Source: Isochrysis galbana (taxonomy: Eukaryota; Haptophyta; Isochrysidales; Isochrysidaceae). Taken from it: DNA of 64,000 nt. The position numbers were made by a program, and so were the translations under genes. Where the stretch lies: NCBI GenBank assembly GCA_018136815.1, contig CM030941.1, forward strand, positions 2,270,039 to 2,334,038. The letters run 5' to 3'. Below are positions 1 through 11,553 of the stretch, one piece after another; position 1 is the stretch's first letter; each line of letters begins with the position of its first letter. The notes beneath the pieces were generated by a model. It made no database searches and had not been told where the DNA came from. It saw nothing but the letters and a program-made list of their open reading frames with translations.

Positions 1-2
1 CG

Positions 3-3000
3 GTCAAGATGAACTTCAAGGTCACCAACAACCCTCGCAACGCGAGCCTCACCTTGAAGGGTAGCGGCCGCGAGAGGAGGATCTTCGTCAGCCCCAATGT
101 GCTGGCACTCCCAACGGTCCAGCCGTATGGGGAGCCCGCCGAGGCTGAGTTCTCGGTGATCAATCCAACCGACTATGCCCTCGAAGTGTACGTCGTAGAA
201 TTCGACCAAGAGTACCTGCATGAAGAGACCATGCTACGGGAGTCTGAGCAGTACACGGGCGAGACTCTTCTCCTGCCCCCGCGTGGCCCTGGGGAGCCTT
301 TGTGGAATACGATCGTTGACGAGCACAAGAGAAAGGTTGAGGCCACGCGTGCTCTCACCGAAGGAGACACTGAAGCCGATGTTGACCATCCGGATGAGGT
401 CGCCGGCAATGAGGGTGTCGGGGAGGTCGATGACGTAGTCGAGAGTGCGCCACGGAAATGTGTCGTCTTCCTTGGTGCGCCGATGGCAGGCTGCTCGACA
501 CAGGCAGCACTCGTTGGCAACGCGCTGAGAGTACCAGTGCTCTCCATGGACGACATCATCCACGAGGCCGCCACCCGATTCCGGAACGATGCGATTGCCG
601 CCAATCGGGTTGTAGAAGCAGCTGCGCTAGCGAGTGCCGAGCCACAGGCTGATGAGGTTGAGGAAGACAATACGGTCATGGGCGATGCTATACTCGAGGC
701 CACCAACACGGCCAAGGCGCTCACTGAACGAGAGCTGGAACCCGTGGACAAAGATGCCGTCATTTCCTGCTTGAGGCAAAAGCTGTCTGTTGAGAAGTGT
801 GCCGACGGATTTGTGCTTGTCCTCCCTGAATTGCCCCCCACACTCCTCGCGGTTGCCACCACATGGCGGGAAGACTTGGTGCGCGCGGTCGAGGCCGTAA
901 TGCAGGAACCGATGTGGACCATCTCGCTCGATTTAGAAGTCGGGGTATTGGAGCAGCGCACCTCGGACGAGCACCAGCTCAATCTCTCTGGGAATCCGAA
1001 ACCCACTTCCCCCCCAGACATGCCCGAGACTGAATATGACGCTTTGGATGATGATGCGCGCGACGCATTTGAGGCAGTCCGCTCAGATCATCGCAGGGAC
1101 ATGGCCGCGTGGGAGCAACGAAACGTTGAGCTCACTCACGAGCGGGACGCCCGGCTTGACTTGCGCAAAGCTGAGCTTGAGTTGTGGCTCGAGCAAAAGG
1201 ACGGCTTGTTGCAGATCTTGGACCCCTCGCTAGCGCCGCCGCCGCCGCCCAACCCCAAGAACAAGACTCCGAAGCATCCAGAGCTGCTACCTCCGGTTGA
1301 ACTGGCGGCGGTAGATCCTCGGGCCCCACGGAACAATTCATTCGATGGAGCCAAGGATGTTGATGCGCTTCGCAACAGTATTCTGCAAGTACTCCCAGAG
1401 ATGCCCCCGCCGCCGGCTGTGCATGACCCGTTTGTGGACCTGCCGCCACCTTTGACTTGCCAAATTGTTCGCCGGCCGCGCTCCCGGCATGCCACTCCTG
1501 CACCAAAGGGCTTCGAGCTGCTGACGCTTCCTCTTGCACGAAGCGGAGATTCCGACGAGGGAGAAGGCGAGAATGGGCATCGGGAACTCGCAAGCGACGA
1601 GACGGTTGAGGAAATGCTGTCTCAGCCGACGTTGCAGACGCGCTGGGTAATTCCCCCGAGGTCATCGGTACCACTCCTCGTGAGATTCAGGACGGACGAA
1701 GTCGGGGTCACTGAGCAAACGTTCACCTTCGAGATGGTGGGTGTCGGCGTTGAAAAGCAGATAACGTTGAAGTGCTCAACGAGTTCGGCCGAGCCATCGA
1801 TCTCCAAAGACTATCGTAACGTCTTTCACCGCAAGTTGAAGTCTCGCCACCCGCTGAGTGTCGCCAAGACGTTTGTCGTCTCGCGCAATACCTTCGAGTT
1901 CGGGCCTCTCCTTGTTGGCCGACGGCGACCACAAGAAGGCCCGTCGCATAAGGAGAATAGCGAGTCCTTGCACATTACCAACAATGGCCCCTTCCCGTTG
2001 ACGGTGTATTTCTCGTTCCTAAATGAGGGTATGGCTATGCACTCTCATGTACCACTCGTCCCTCATCGGCCGGGGCGAGCTACCGAGGCAGAGGACGCCA
2101 GCGACGTTGTTGCTGAGCGTGCGGTCACAGGCCCCATCTTTCATCTTTCAGCCGACAAGATGGAACTACAACCCGAGGAAACTCAAGACCTGATCGTCTC
2201 GGCGTATCCTGACTGCAACGGTCTCTTCGAGGAGCAGCTTGTTTGCACTGTTGCAGATAATCCACAGCCGGTACTCTTCCCCCTCTCTGCCATTGGTTCC
2301 TCGCCGGCGCTTGCCATCGACAACTCACACGTGCAATTCGAACGTCTCCTATTGCATCGGACCGACGAGAAGCAAATTATGCTTACCTGCTATTCTGCTC
2401 TACCGGTCCAATGGGAGGTGGCGGAGGAAAGTCTTGCTAAGCTCGCGGGCGAAGGCAACGATGCTGGCGCGCAGGAATTCACTCTCAATCCTACCTCGGG
2501 GACCATTCTTCCGGGCGATTCGTGCACTCTATGTTTAACGTTCCATGCTCGCGAGGCCAAGGTTGTCGAGTCCACCTTCAACATTGACGTCACCGATGGC
2601 TCGTCCGAGCTAGGTCTCGTGACCACATTGCCCGTTAGCGTTGCCGCCGAAGCCTACAGGATAGATGTTGATGTGGCTTGGCCGCATCCAGAGGTCGACG
2701 GCCTCGATTTTGGCGCTTTTAAGGTGGTGGACGAACAGGCCACCTCGCTCGAGGTGATCAACCGTGGCAAGTACGAGGTCGGATACAAGTTCATTAGCAA
2801 GAGAGCACCCATCAAAGATATTCTCACCATCACGCCAAGTGAGGGAACCCTAGCTCCCGGCGATACGCGCGAGAAGGTCGAGCTTGTTCTGCGCACCGAT
2901 GAAGAACTGTCTTTGTCCAACAATACGGACCTCCGGATTCAATTCACGGAATTACTTACGGGCGAAGTGCTGCAAGAGCTCGCAATGCCCGTCAAGGTGA

Positions 3001-3800
3001 CTGCGCGAGCACGCTTTTCGCGGTATGCAGTAGTGCCTCGCGGCATCAACTTTGGGCCGATGGTGTACGGCGTCCAAAAAGAGCGCTTTTTTGAGTTGTC
3101 CAACACTGGTGAGTTCGATTTTGAGTACTCGCTACGGCCAGCAAACTTAGCTACCTCCGATGACAAGGTCCTCAAGCTAAATTTGAATGAATTCATGGTC
3201 ACTCCTGCAAGTGGGCTCATAAAGGCAGGGGGCGTCGAAACTATCACGGTGAAGTTTGCGGCCGGGAGCAACGCCGCGGTTTGCGCTGAGTCGCTCGCCA
3301 TCGATGTTGCCGACCGCCATCCCAATGAGGACCCCGAGGGTCACCTGTACGAGCTGTTGGCGGAATCTTGTATCCCGGGCATCGACACGCAGGATCACAA
3401 CAACATCTTCGAAGAGCAAGCTGTCCAGGAGCGCGGTGCGTTTGGCACCTCGGGTCTGCCTCGAAACGTCTTTGGTGAGGAAGAGCGCACCTTTTGCTTT
3501 GGTTCACACATGGTCGGGCAGGAGTTGTCCGAGCGCATCAAGATCACGAATCCCTTTAAGGTCTCGTGTAACGTCAACCTGCACACAAAGGTCTCCGGAA
3601 GGGGATCTGGAGAGCTCGTGTTCGATGTCGAACCGAAGAAGTGCACCATTCCGCCCCACGAATATCGATACGTCACCGTCTTCTTTACTCCCAAGGCGAT
3701 CATGAGCTACACAGGGACATTTGAAGCGGAAGTTGAGCAAGGAACCGACCCGAGCACCAAGCTTTTGCAATTCGAGTTGCTCGGCGAGGGAACTCTTCCT
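3..3800 (+). CDS. HYDIN: HYDIN-like central-pair flagellar protein, internal fragment
   Basis: The frame is open from the window edge to the gap at 3801, about 1266 codons with no intron visible; the Met at position 9 is probably internal because the frame continues upstream. Several ASH/MSP-type beta-sandwich modules are visible, with motifs such as FGPMVYGVQKERFFELSNTG, FEFGPLLVG and FCFGSHMVGQELSERI. An adenylate-kinase-like P-loop region (GAPMAGCSTQ) lies near residue 155. ASH repeats plus an embedded adenylate-kinase-like region is the HYDIN arrangement. HYDIN is a roughly 5000-residue protein of the axonemal central pair, so about a quarter is seen and both ends are missing. The Walker A lysine position is Cys. 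A CFAP47-like or other ASH protein is the main alternative. It converges on the seryl-tRNA synthetase gene across the gap. Confidence 0.8.
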
Positions 3801-3900
3801 NNNNNNNNNNNNNNNNNNNNNNNNNNNNNNNNNNNNNNNNNNNNNNNNNNNNNNNNNNNNNNNNNNNNNNNNNNNNNNNNNNNNNNNNNNNNNNNNNNNN
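3801..3900. other. Assembly gap of 100 N
   Basis: A run of exactly 100 N. It hides the 3' end of the HYDIN fragment and the C-terminal end of the seryl-tRNA synthetase gene. The round length suggests a placeholder, so the true distance is unknown. Confidence 0.99.
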
Positions 3901-6900
3901 AATCTTGTCGGCGTCGGCCTGGCTCGACATGTCCGGGATGTCAAGCGCGGTGTCAGCCGTCGGGGGTGCGTCCTTGCCGTTCTTGGCCGGCTCAGTCACC
4001 GGCCCCGAAGCTGCTGGGGGCGCGGGCTCACTACTGCTGCCTCCATCGGCGCTGGCGAGCAGCTTCGCAAGGGCCTCGAGAGGCTTGGCAGGCTTCTCGC
4101 GAGCAATCACATTGAGCGCAGCGTTGAGCTCTGGCGTGAATTTATCCATGTACGACTGCAGGGCCGCACGGGGTCCACGCATTTCGGCGAGCTCCGCCTC
4201 GGTTGGCACGTGCTGAACTGGCGGCGGCGGCGGCGGGGCACCCTTTTTGGCTTTAGGTGGAGGCGGAGGCGGGTTCACGAAGGGGATGAAGTCCACACCA
4301 CCCATGTACTCCTGCAGCACCTCGGGTACCTTGATGCCGATGGGTGTTTGGAAATTTTCGATCACGCAGCACATCGCACGCTCCGTCGCGATGAGCGTCG
4401 AATTGAGCATATGACAGTAGAGCTTCTTGCCGTCATCGGTCTTCTGAGAACCGTACCGCACCTCAAGCCTGCGTGACTGATAATCGGTACAGTTGGAGCA
4501 CGACACGAGCTCGCGCAAGGCGTTGGAGCCCGGGAACCACGCCTCTAGGTCGTATTTCTTGGCCGCGGCGTCGTTGAGCTCGCCCGAGACAATGTTGACG
4601 ACGTGGAAGGGGATACCAAGTGACTGGTAGAACTCCTTCGAATTGTTGATCATCCGCTCTTGCTCTTCCCACGACTCGCGCCCCTCCGGCGACGTCACCA
4701 CGAACTGCTCAATCTTCTCGAACTGAAGGGGTGGAAACGGGGCCAAGGAAGAGGAATGAGCGACGACTTGGGTAAGGGCGGGGTGAAAGGAGGCGCAGCT
4801 GTGACAAAGGGGTGTTGGCAGTGCGTCCATTCTAGCGCTCTCCCTTCCCTGTTCCGCGGGTGCATCGGAGGCCACCTGGTGAACGCGGAAGATGCCGAGC
4901 TGATCGCGTCCATGCGAGCCGGCCTCCTTACGGAAGCAGGTGGAGTATCCCGCGTAGCGGAGAGGCAGCTGCGTGCTCGGCAGCCACTGATTGTGGTGGT
5001 AGGCGCAGATGGGTTGCTCAGAGGTGGCGATGAGATACTGGTCCTCCGCCGAGCCAGAAACTTTGTAGAGCTGCTCGTCGAAGTCGGCAAGCTGAGCCAC
5101 CTTGGACATCAGCGACTTGTTCATCACAAAAGGGGTCTGGAGCAACGTTGCGCCACGCGACGAGAGGAAGTGCATCGCGTACGAGATGAGCGCCTGCAGC
5201 AAACGAGTAAGGCGTGGGTCATTGCGGCTGTGCCAGCCGATGCCAACACACAGGACACATGACGCGAGCATTGCGACACGCCTAGCACCTGATTAAGCAT
5301 CACTCCCATGCCCGTGAGGAAGTACCCACGAGAGCCCGCCACATGGGAGCCGCGTTCCAGATTGGCGAGCCCTGCCATCGTAACCTATAATGGCAACGAG
5401 TCGGAATCACTGCTGAGTTGGGCGCAGCACAGCACGCGCACCCATGGGAGCGAGCGCGGGAAGCTGCACCAGATCATAGTGAGACATCATCCAGTCCTCG
5501 CGCTTGAACTCGCCATACTGGAAGACGCGTAGGTTGTTTTCCTCATCGTCGGAGACTGGCACATCGTCCGGCACAAGGTTACCAATCTTGCCGAGCGTGC
5601 TGTCGCGCAGCGCAATGAACTCCTTCTCCTTGGCTTGGAGATCTGTGATCTGTTCCTCGATCGTCGTCTTTTGCTTGAGTAGCTCTGGTGGCGGCGTCTC
5701 CTTCTTTTTCATGAACCCTCCAATCTCCTTTTGCACCTGCCGGCAGTATGGGTGTGCTCGTGAGGTTGGCGTGCTTGCTCAGCCGTGCGTAACGCTCAGT
5801 GCCCAGACCCGCTGACGCATGCGATCTTTCCCAAAAGGCCCCACTGTGCTGACCACCCAGCTGACCATCAGGTGCAGCTGTTCAACCCTCAGACTCCCCA
5901 GTCCTTGAACTGTGTCGCCATACGATTCACCGTTCCTCCTGCGATACCTTGGTGATACCTCTCAGATGCCGTCTCCCACTCGGAACAAGTCGTCGCGATC
6001 ACCATCATTCACCCGAAGGGGATGTGGCGTGATTCTCGCACACTACCAGGATCTTACATGCGCCCTTCCCGTCCCCTAGCTGCTTAACCTCATCCATCTC
6101 CCTTCTCAGCGCCCCCCCCCCCCCCTCATCCCTCATGCGGCGGAGCCCATCGCAGCGCATGACTACCACTCAGCGCAGTAACTCACTCCAGCCACTGATG
6201 CTATGCTCCTCATGATGAGCGCCGCGTGCATCAGACCTCCCCCTTCACCCAACGGGGTAATGAGTCATGCCTCTGCCGGGGTCATCACAACTCCCCTTGC
6301 GTTGAACGCCGCGGCTGCCGAAGCATCTCATACAGCATGCATCTCCACCATCTCTCGCTCTCCTCGCTTCCAATCCCCTGCCCCCCCCCCCCCCCCTCTC
6401 ACCGTTCCCCAGTCCCCGCGAGAGCCCGCCTACCGCGCGCACCGTTCCCTTCGCGGTGAGCATCCCCTCCCTCACCCACACTCCTTGCCTCGCTCCATCC
6501 GCCTAGTTCATCCGCATATCCACCGCCCCGTAAATTCCTGTCACGCTCCACCGACGCTTCGCAAGATCCCATTGACCCCTGAAGAGCGTCAGATCCGCAG
6601 AGGATAGTTCCCACTCCCCCCACAAGCGTGAGGCCCGGCCGTCGCCTCGCGGTGAGCATCTCCCCCAGTGCCCCTTCCCCCTCCCCCCCCCCGCCTCACC
6701 CTCACGACGTCCAACCCCCTCCCCCTCCCCCACCCTTCCGCCCAGTCGTTCCCCATCTACCACCGACCCCGTAGAGCACGCCAGGTCCGCCCAGAAGAGT
6801 CGCCCCCTCCCCCTTCCCCCCCCCCCCTCCCCCCCTTCCACCCTCGCCTCCCCCCCGCTTTGGAGGCCTTGCTTCACCTTCCCCCTCGCGGTGAGCGCAG

Positions 6901-7051
6901 CGTCGAGGCTGAAGCGAGTCTTCCGCCACTGCGAGTCGGCTTCGATGACCTGGTCGACGAGCGAAACGTCGGCGTACCGCCGCCGCTGCGACTCGCGCAC
7001 TATCTCAGGGTTGCCCCCTTGCTCTGGCCGGAAGAGCTGGATGTCGAGCAT
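3901..7051 (-). CDS. SARS1: Seryl-tRNA synthetase, cytosolic type, with Dpy-30-like C-terminal motif
   Basis: Charges tRNA-Ser with serine in the cytosol. Five exons fit the family in phase: 7051-6878, 5736-5470, 5384-5289, 5193-4876 and 4722-3901 (cut by the gap). The start at 7051 gives [20 protein letters not shown], the eukaryotic SerRS N-terminus, followed by the tRNA-binding coiled-coil arm. Class II motifs follow: VAGSRGYFL; motif 2 around [14 protein letters not shown] and [34 protein letters not shown]; and the serine-site region [16 protein letters not shown]. After the usual C-terminal end (DFIPFV) the same exon continues into a Pro-rich linker and a segment matching the Dpy-30 dimerisation motif (complement of about 4056-4165), then a low-complexity acidic/Ala tail. 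About 559 residues are visible. The first intron is 1.1 kb and full of C-rich simple sequence; the others are about 85-155 nt. CT-rich DNA on the coding strand precedes the start. Confidence 0.93.
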
Positions 7052-7656
7052 CGGGGACGGGGAGAGAGAGAGAGGGGGGGGGGGGGAGGAAGAGAGGGAA
7101 GAGAGAGGAGAGGTGTGAGAGGAGGGAAGAGCGAGGAGGAGGAGAAGAGAGAGGAGCGACGAGGGGGGAGAAGAGAGAGCGAGGAGAGAGGAGAGAGAGG
7201 AGAAGAGGGAGGGCAGGATTCGACAGAGCAAATAGAAAGGAGTAGGAGAGAGAGAGAGAGAGGGGAAATTGAGGAGAGGCAAATCGTTGAGAAGGCGGAA
7301 GGACGAGCAGAGTTGGGGAAAATGATTCAGATATCCAGGAGCGAGTAGTGAATCTTTGTGCCAGACCGAGAGAGAGGGACGAGGCAGAGGCGAGGGAGGG
7401 GGGTGAAGAAGAGATAGAGAGTGTAGTGGAATGTGGAGGGCAAGGCCAACAGCCACCCAGCTTGACAGAGAAGAAATCGAGAGTACACATTAGTTGATCT
7501 ATCGACGGGAGAGAGAGTGCAAGAAGCCAACTCGAGGGGGAGGCTACGAGGGAGATGACTCCCGCGCGACGAGATCCCCCGAGTTCCAGAGAGAAAGAGG
7601 CGTATTGATTTGAAGAGAGCCAGGGGGAGATTGGCGGGGGATACCGAGGAGGAGAG

Positions 7657-7710
<54 letters not shown>

Positions 7711-7760
7711 GGCGCCGCCGCGTGGCGCGGGGAGAGAGAATACCAAAGGGGGCACATAGC
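7052..7760 (-). promoter_or_regulatory. Pyrimidine-rich upstream tract of the seryl-tRNA synthetase gene
   Basis: On the coding (minus) strand the ~700 bases before the start codon are strongly CT-rich, with C-runs and CT dinucleotide repeats. Long open frames here are by-products of simple sequence. The same layout precedes several other genes in the window. A promoter or 5'UTR role is inference. Confidence 0.4.
7660..7708. repeat. (GA)n microsatellite
   Basis: An almost pure AG dinucleotide run of about 48 bases inside a purine-rich stretch. Confidence 0.95.
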
Positions 7761-8239
7761 CGTAGCAATTCAAGTCACTCTTTACAAAAGTAGTTGAACT
7801 CGACTAGGAAATCAAGGCGACCAGGACCAGGGCGAAACACAACACCTTCCAGAAATGAACACTGAAACACCTAAAACACGATGAACGCACTACATGTGTT
7901 GATGTAGGCTCCCGAGTTTGGCGTCGTAGAACTTTAAGTTGAAAATCGAAAATCGCCATGTGCATGTCATGCTGCATGTGCATGTGCTATGTGCTATGTC
8001 GATGTGCGATGTGCGATGTGCTATTCCTCTATTGCTATGTCTATACAATGTACAATGTATAGACCGGATAGGTGTATGCTGACCGGATAGGTGTAATTTG
8101 CACATATCCAGTGCCCTTTGGCCTTTGGGCCCAAGCCCAAGCAGACTCCCGCCCATGTTTGTTCGCCCCCACGCTGCGGCGCGTCGCCATGTCGCCATGC
8201 GGCGCGCCACGGCCTGCTCTCAGAGGGCCTTTGGGGGCT
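7761..8239. other. Intergenic, with short GT/AT-rich tandem words
   Basis: No gene seen. Around 7960-8095 there are degenerate short repeats of TGTGCATG/TGTGCTATG type, an inverted ACAATGTACAATGTAT word, and the 13-base word ACCGGATAGGTGT twice (near 8065 and 8082). Confidence 0.5.
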
Positions 8240-8640
8240 CCCAAAGCCCAGCAAGGGCAGCTCAGGGGCAGTGGAGGCTGGGGCTCAGCCCCTGGCCCCC
8301 CTGCCTCTCCCACGCTTGCCACGCTGGCCATTGGAACCTCTCAGCGGCCTTTGTATGCCTGGCGACCAGGGACAGGGAAGGGGGGGGATTCAGCGCTCGA
8401 GGGCAGGCCCAGTATGGGCGTGGGAGTGCGAGTCGCGGCCCGCGCCCACGAAGGGTCTGGGCCATGATGATGATTGCCCAGCCCCTGCCAGAGGGCAGGG
8501 GCTGAGGTTGATTGTACGGGCCCACCCCGGGGGGTGTCCGCGATGGAGAGAGGAGGGGGGCGCGAGGTCCCCATTGACCCCTACATATAAAAGTAGGTTG
8601 GTTGACCAAGTATAAACTTAGTTATCTATCTGTGGGGGGA
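8240..8640 (-). repeat. Interspersed GC-rich repeat, module A, inverted copy
   Basis: This stretch is the reverse complement, with divergence, of the sequence at 10570-11030 and 17285-17765. Shared landmarks are the AGTTTATACTTGGTT word, a C/G-homopolymer block, and a block reading GGGGCTGGG next to the CCTGGCC/CTGCCTCTCC word. No coding capacity is evident. The class is unknown; it may be UTR of a non-LTR element or a SINE-like unit. Confidence 0.6.
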
Positions 8641-9328
8641 GCCTTCGCCTTCAAATTTGGCACACATGAGACACGTGGGACCCAGGGTGAAAAGGTCAGG
8701 CCTTCCGCCTTTTGCAGTGGCACCCAGATGAAGACTAACTAATTAAGGCAACCGACCTAGTTCCTCCTACATACCTCCACATGCCCCGGCCCCTAAGTAG
8801 TGCACAAGGGTAGTAGCCGCAATGCAGGGTGAGGGGGTGTTGAGAAGGCGCGGGCGGGATAGAGACGAGCGCCCCAGGGCCGCGCGCGGCGTGACGATTA
8901 CAAGAACTTGTTTTTTTCAAGAGAACACGCGGCAATCGGGACTGGTGACGACCCCTTGCTCAACACCTCCACGACGCGTGACGCGTCGATTATGTTTTTG
9001 TTCCAATAGACGACATACTGGGTGGCGCTGCCCGGGGTTTACGGGCACACGACTGCACGTTGCTGCTTCAGTCAAGGGATTTCCGGTGAGAGACGCGTGT
9101 CGTGTCGTGGAAGAACCCTAAATTTTCGCCTTGGTGCCGTGGTTCAAGGCATTCAAGTTTTCTTTGTCCTTGTCCGCAGCTAGTGCTCTTGGTCATACGC
9201 AGGGGCTAGGGCGATGCCACTGTCGGCAGGCTCTCTGGCTGGCCGCGCCGAAGGCTCTGCCCTCACGTGCATGAAATTCACACAAGCTGCCGTGCAAAAC
9301 CACAACCCTGTCCTCGGTGAAACCCCTA
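8641..9328. other. Intergenic, no gene recognised
   Basis: Downstream of the two-RRM gene, which ends at 9329. Short open frames on both strands lack any recognisable domain. Confidence 0.5.
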
Positions 9329-10244
9329 CTACTTGTTGGGGCCGTTTGTGTCCAATTGACTCCGAGCCTGATCTCGAGCCTCCTTTCGTCTTGCCCTGGC
9401 CTCCATGCTGCGCCGATCGCGCTTCACCGGCATGTTTCGGCGTGACCACGACACGACGACGCGTCGGCCACCGATCTGCGCGCTTCCGTTGAGCTCGACA
9501 GCGCTGGCAGCGCCAGTGGCAAAGCGGAAATCAATGAAGCCTCGCACCTCCCCCTTTGCTGCGGGCATCAGCCGTATCTTCTGGATGGGCCCGCATTGAC
9601 GGAAGACCTGCCACCAACAGGATCGCTGAGAGAGTTAGGAGCTATCAGAATGTGCACAAGGCAGGCTTCAGTCAGGCTCCCACCTTGCGCAGCGCCTTCT
9701 CAGAGAGCTTCTCGGGCAGATTTCCCACAAAAACTGAAGACGCGCTTGGAGCCGGCTCTCCCTTGGCATCTTTGGGCACTTGCTCGGTTGACTGTCCGGT
9801 CTTAGACCCCTCGCCCGCGGCCTGCACAGCCACAGCCTTCCCTTCCATCTCCTTGCCATCAAGGGCGAGTGCGTTGGCGGCGCCTTCCTCGCTCGCAAAG
9901 TGAACGAATGCAGCGCCCTTGAACCGATTGTTGCTGCGGCGCACGAGCATATCGACGCCAGTGACGGTGCCGCACGCCCCAAAGTGGGACCGCAGCATCG
10001 CTTCTGTCGTCTGCTGCGGAAGCCGGCCCACGAAGACGCGCAGTTTGTTCTCCGCCTCGCTGGATGCACTGCTTGGCGCCGTCGCCTCAGCAGCGGCCGC
10101 TGGGTTGGTTGCAGCCGCCTTCTTCCGAGCGCTGTCCCGCGGGCGCTCTGACTTGCGTTTGGGCTTGTTCACGGGCGAGCATGTCCCCGCGTCCGGCTTC
10201 TCCGGCTTCTTCGCGAACGGTGAGACGAGCGGTGGCTTCTTCAT
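9329..10244 (-). CDS. Two-RRM RNA-binding protein (nucleolin/RBM34-like)
   Basis: Two exons, 10244-9684 and 9607-9329, join in phase at LRK|VFRQCG and give about 279 residues. RRM1 has RNP2 RVFVGRLP and RNP1 FKGAAFVHFA. RRM2 has RNP2 SVFVGNLP and RNP1-like VRGFIDFRFA, and is split by the 76-nt intron. The N-terminal ~80 residues are Lys/Pro/Ala rich (KKPPLVSPFAKKPEKP, KPKRKSERPRD), like a nuclear or nucleolar targeting tail. The C-terminus is very basic (VKRDRRSMEARARRKEAR). Two RRMs with basic tails suit a nucleolar, pre-rRNA-associated protein, but the exact orthologue is not clear. I chose the Met of MKKPP as start; the frame is open farther upstream without typical coding sequence, so an upstream exon is possible. 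Confidence 0.8.
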
Positions 10245-10569
10245 GCCGGCCGGACTGGGCGCCTCCGCTCCGACGGTCGCGCGATGCCGGGCCACGAGGA
10301 AGAAAACGGATGCGAGAGACAGGAATTTTAGGAGCGAGGGAGGGACTCCGGTCTCCGGTCGCTTACTTGATACTTGAGGGAGAGAGAGGGCTCTGTCAGA
10401 GTTTTCTTGTTGTCGTGGTCTAACCATAGTGCTGTGGGACCGTAGCCTTTTTCGTGGGCAGGGGAGATCACGGGCAGCCACCGTGCTCGAAGAACGGGGA
10501 GATCGCAACTCCTCTTCTCTCCTCTTGTCAAAATAAATGTAAGAGGCGGCTTGCCTTCATTTGGTCTCC

Positions 10570-11030
10570 TTTCTACTAAGTTTATACTTGGTTCGCCCAT
10601 GGGGGGGCACGAGCCCCCCCCTCTCTCCGCTCCTCCCCTGCCGTGGGGGAGGAACCACCCATCCTCCTGGCATGCCTGATGGCTTGCCAGGAGGCCACTG
10701 CCCTGCTGACCCACTCTAGCTCCCTGACAGGCTCGCCTGATTCGCGCGTCCTGGCCCCTCGTGGCCAGCCCATCGCTCCAACCCCCCCTCCCCCCCTGTT
10801 CGACAGGCAGACAGTGCAGAGTGGGGGCCTCTGAGGCCCAGGAGCGCCAGCGAGGGAGAGGCAGGGGAGGCCAGGGCCCAGCCCCAGCCTCCTCTGCCCC
10901 CTGAGCTGGCCTCCAGGGGCCTCCAGGGGTCGCCAGAGGCAGCTGCAGGCCTGCCGCAGGCGCGCCATCGCGCGTGCCGCAGGAGAGGGCGCGGAGAAGG
11001 GGGTGGGCGGAGCGAGAGCTCCGCTCACCG
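10570..11030 (+). repeat. Interspersed repeat module A, forward copy
   Basis: Closely similar to 17285-17765: both begin with CTAAGTTTATACTTGGTTCG, then a GGGGGG/CCCCCC block, the CATCCTCCTGGC and GGCATGCCTGATGGC words, and GCTGCAGGCCTGCCGCAGGC near the end. An inverted, more diverged copy is at 8240-8640. No protein is evident. Confidence 0.7.
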
Positions 11031-11079
11031 AAGAATAGGTAAGTCCCGCACCTGTTTACAGGATAAGTCGGGACCGAGG

Positions 11080-11350
11080 CCGCCGCCAGCCCGGTAGGCA
11101 TAGGAGGAAGGGGGGAACGGGAACGGATCGCCGGGGGGGGGCGCGGGCCACCGACCATATCTAAGCCCTTTTCCCCTATCCCCCTAGTAGTGCACGGGGG
11201 GAGTCGCCTGATGGCGGGGAAAAAAAAAAACTTTTAAAATTCTCGCCTCGCGCGTGGCCATGGGTTTAACTACTGTAGCCACGCCCATTTTCCCTTCCTC
11301 TCCCTCACTTCCCGCCTTGCGGCGACTCCCCTCGTGCTCTACTTAGGGGC
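11080..11350. repeat. Inverted, head-to-head repeat module B with oligo-A spacer
   Basis: The left arm (about 11090-11220) reads on the minus strand GGCGACTCCCCCC, GTGCACTACTAGGGGGATA and GGGCTTAGATATGGTC, ending in a possible ATG start (MVGGPRPPPAIR). The right arm (about 11305-11350) reads on the plus strand TGCGGCGACTCCCCTCGTGC and TCTACTTAGGGG. Between them lie ten A's (11221-11230), then TTCTCGCCTCGCGCG. The minus-strand arm recurs on the plus strand at 18005-18110 and 40310-40385. These look like the 5' ends of two transposable-element copies facing apart. Confidence 0.55.
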
Positions 11351-11553
11351 CCAGGTTGCGGGGGGGGTGGGGGCGGGCGGGGTGTACCGGCCCCCGGTGT
11401 TCTGTTCTCTCCTTCCTCCTGTGCCTCCGGGTGGCCAGCTGAAACTGTCTTGCGGACACTGTTGTCTCGTCAATGGTGAGTTGTCTTTCGCTTGTCGCGT
11501 TGTCGTTTTCGCGTGTGTTTTGTCCGGGGGGGGGGGGGGGATGTGTTCCGGCC

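Noticed and set aside
1132-1674. 180-residue minus-strand frame within the HYDIN fragment
   Set aside because: An antisense shadow; the plus frame is continuously open and has ASH motifs.
3901-4476. Plus-strand open frame of ~190 residues after the first gap
   Set aside because: It is antisense to the SerRS exon, which has clear homology; the apparent join across N is arbitrary.
6503-7757. Long minus-strand frames of Ser/Leu/Pro-rich composition
   Set aside because: They come from CT repeats upstream of the SerRS start and from its first intron; only 6878-7051 carries SerRS homology.
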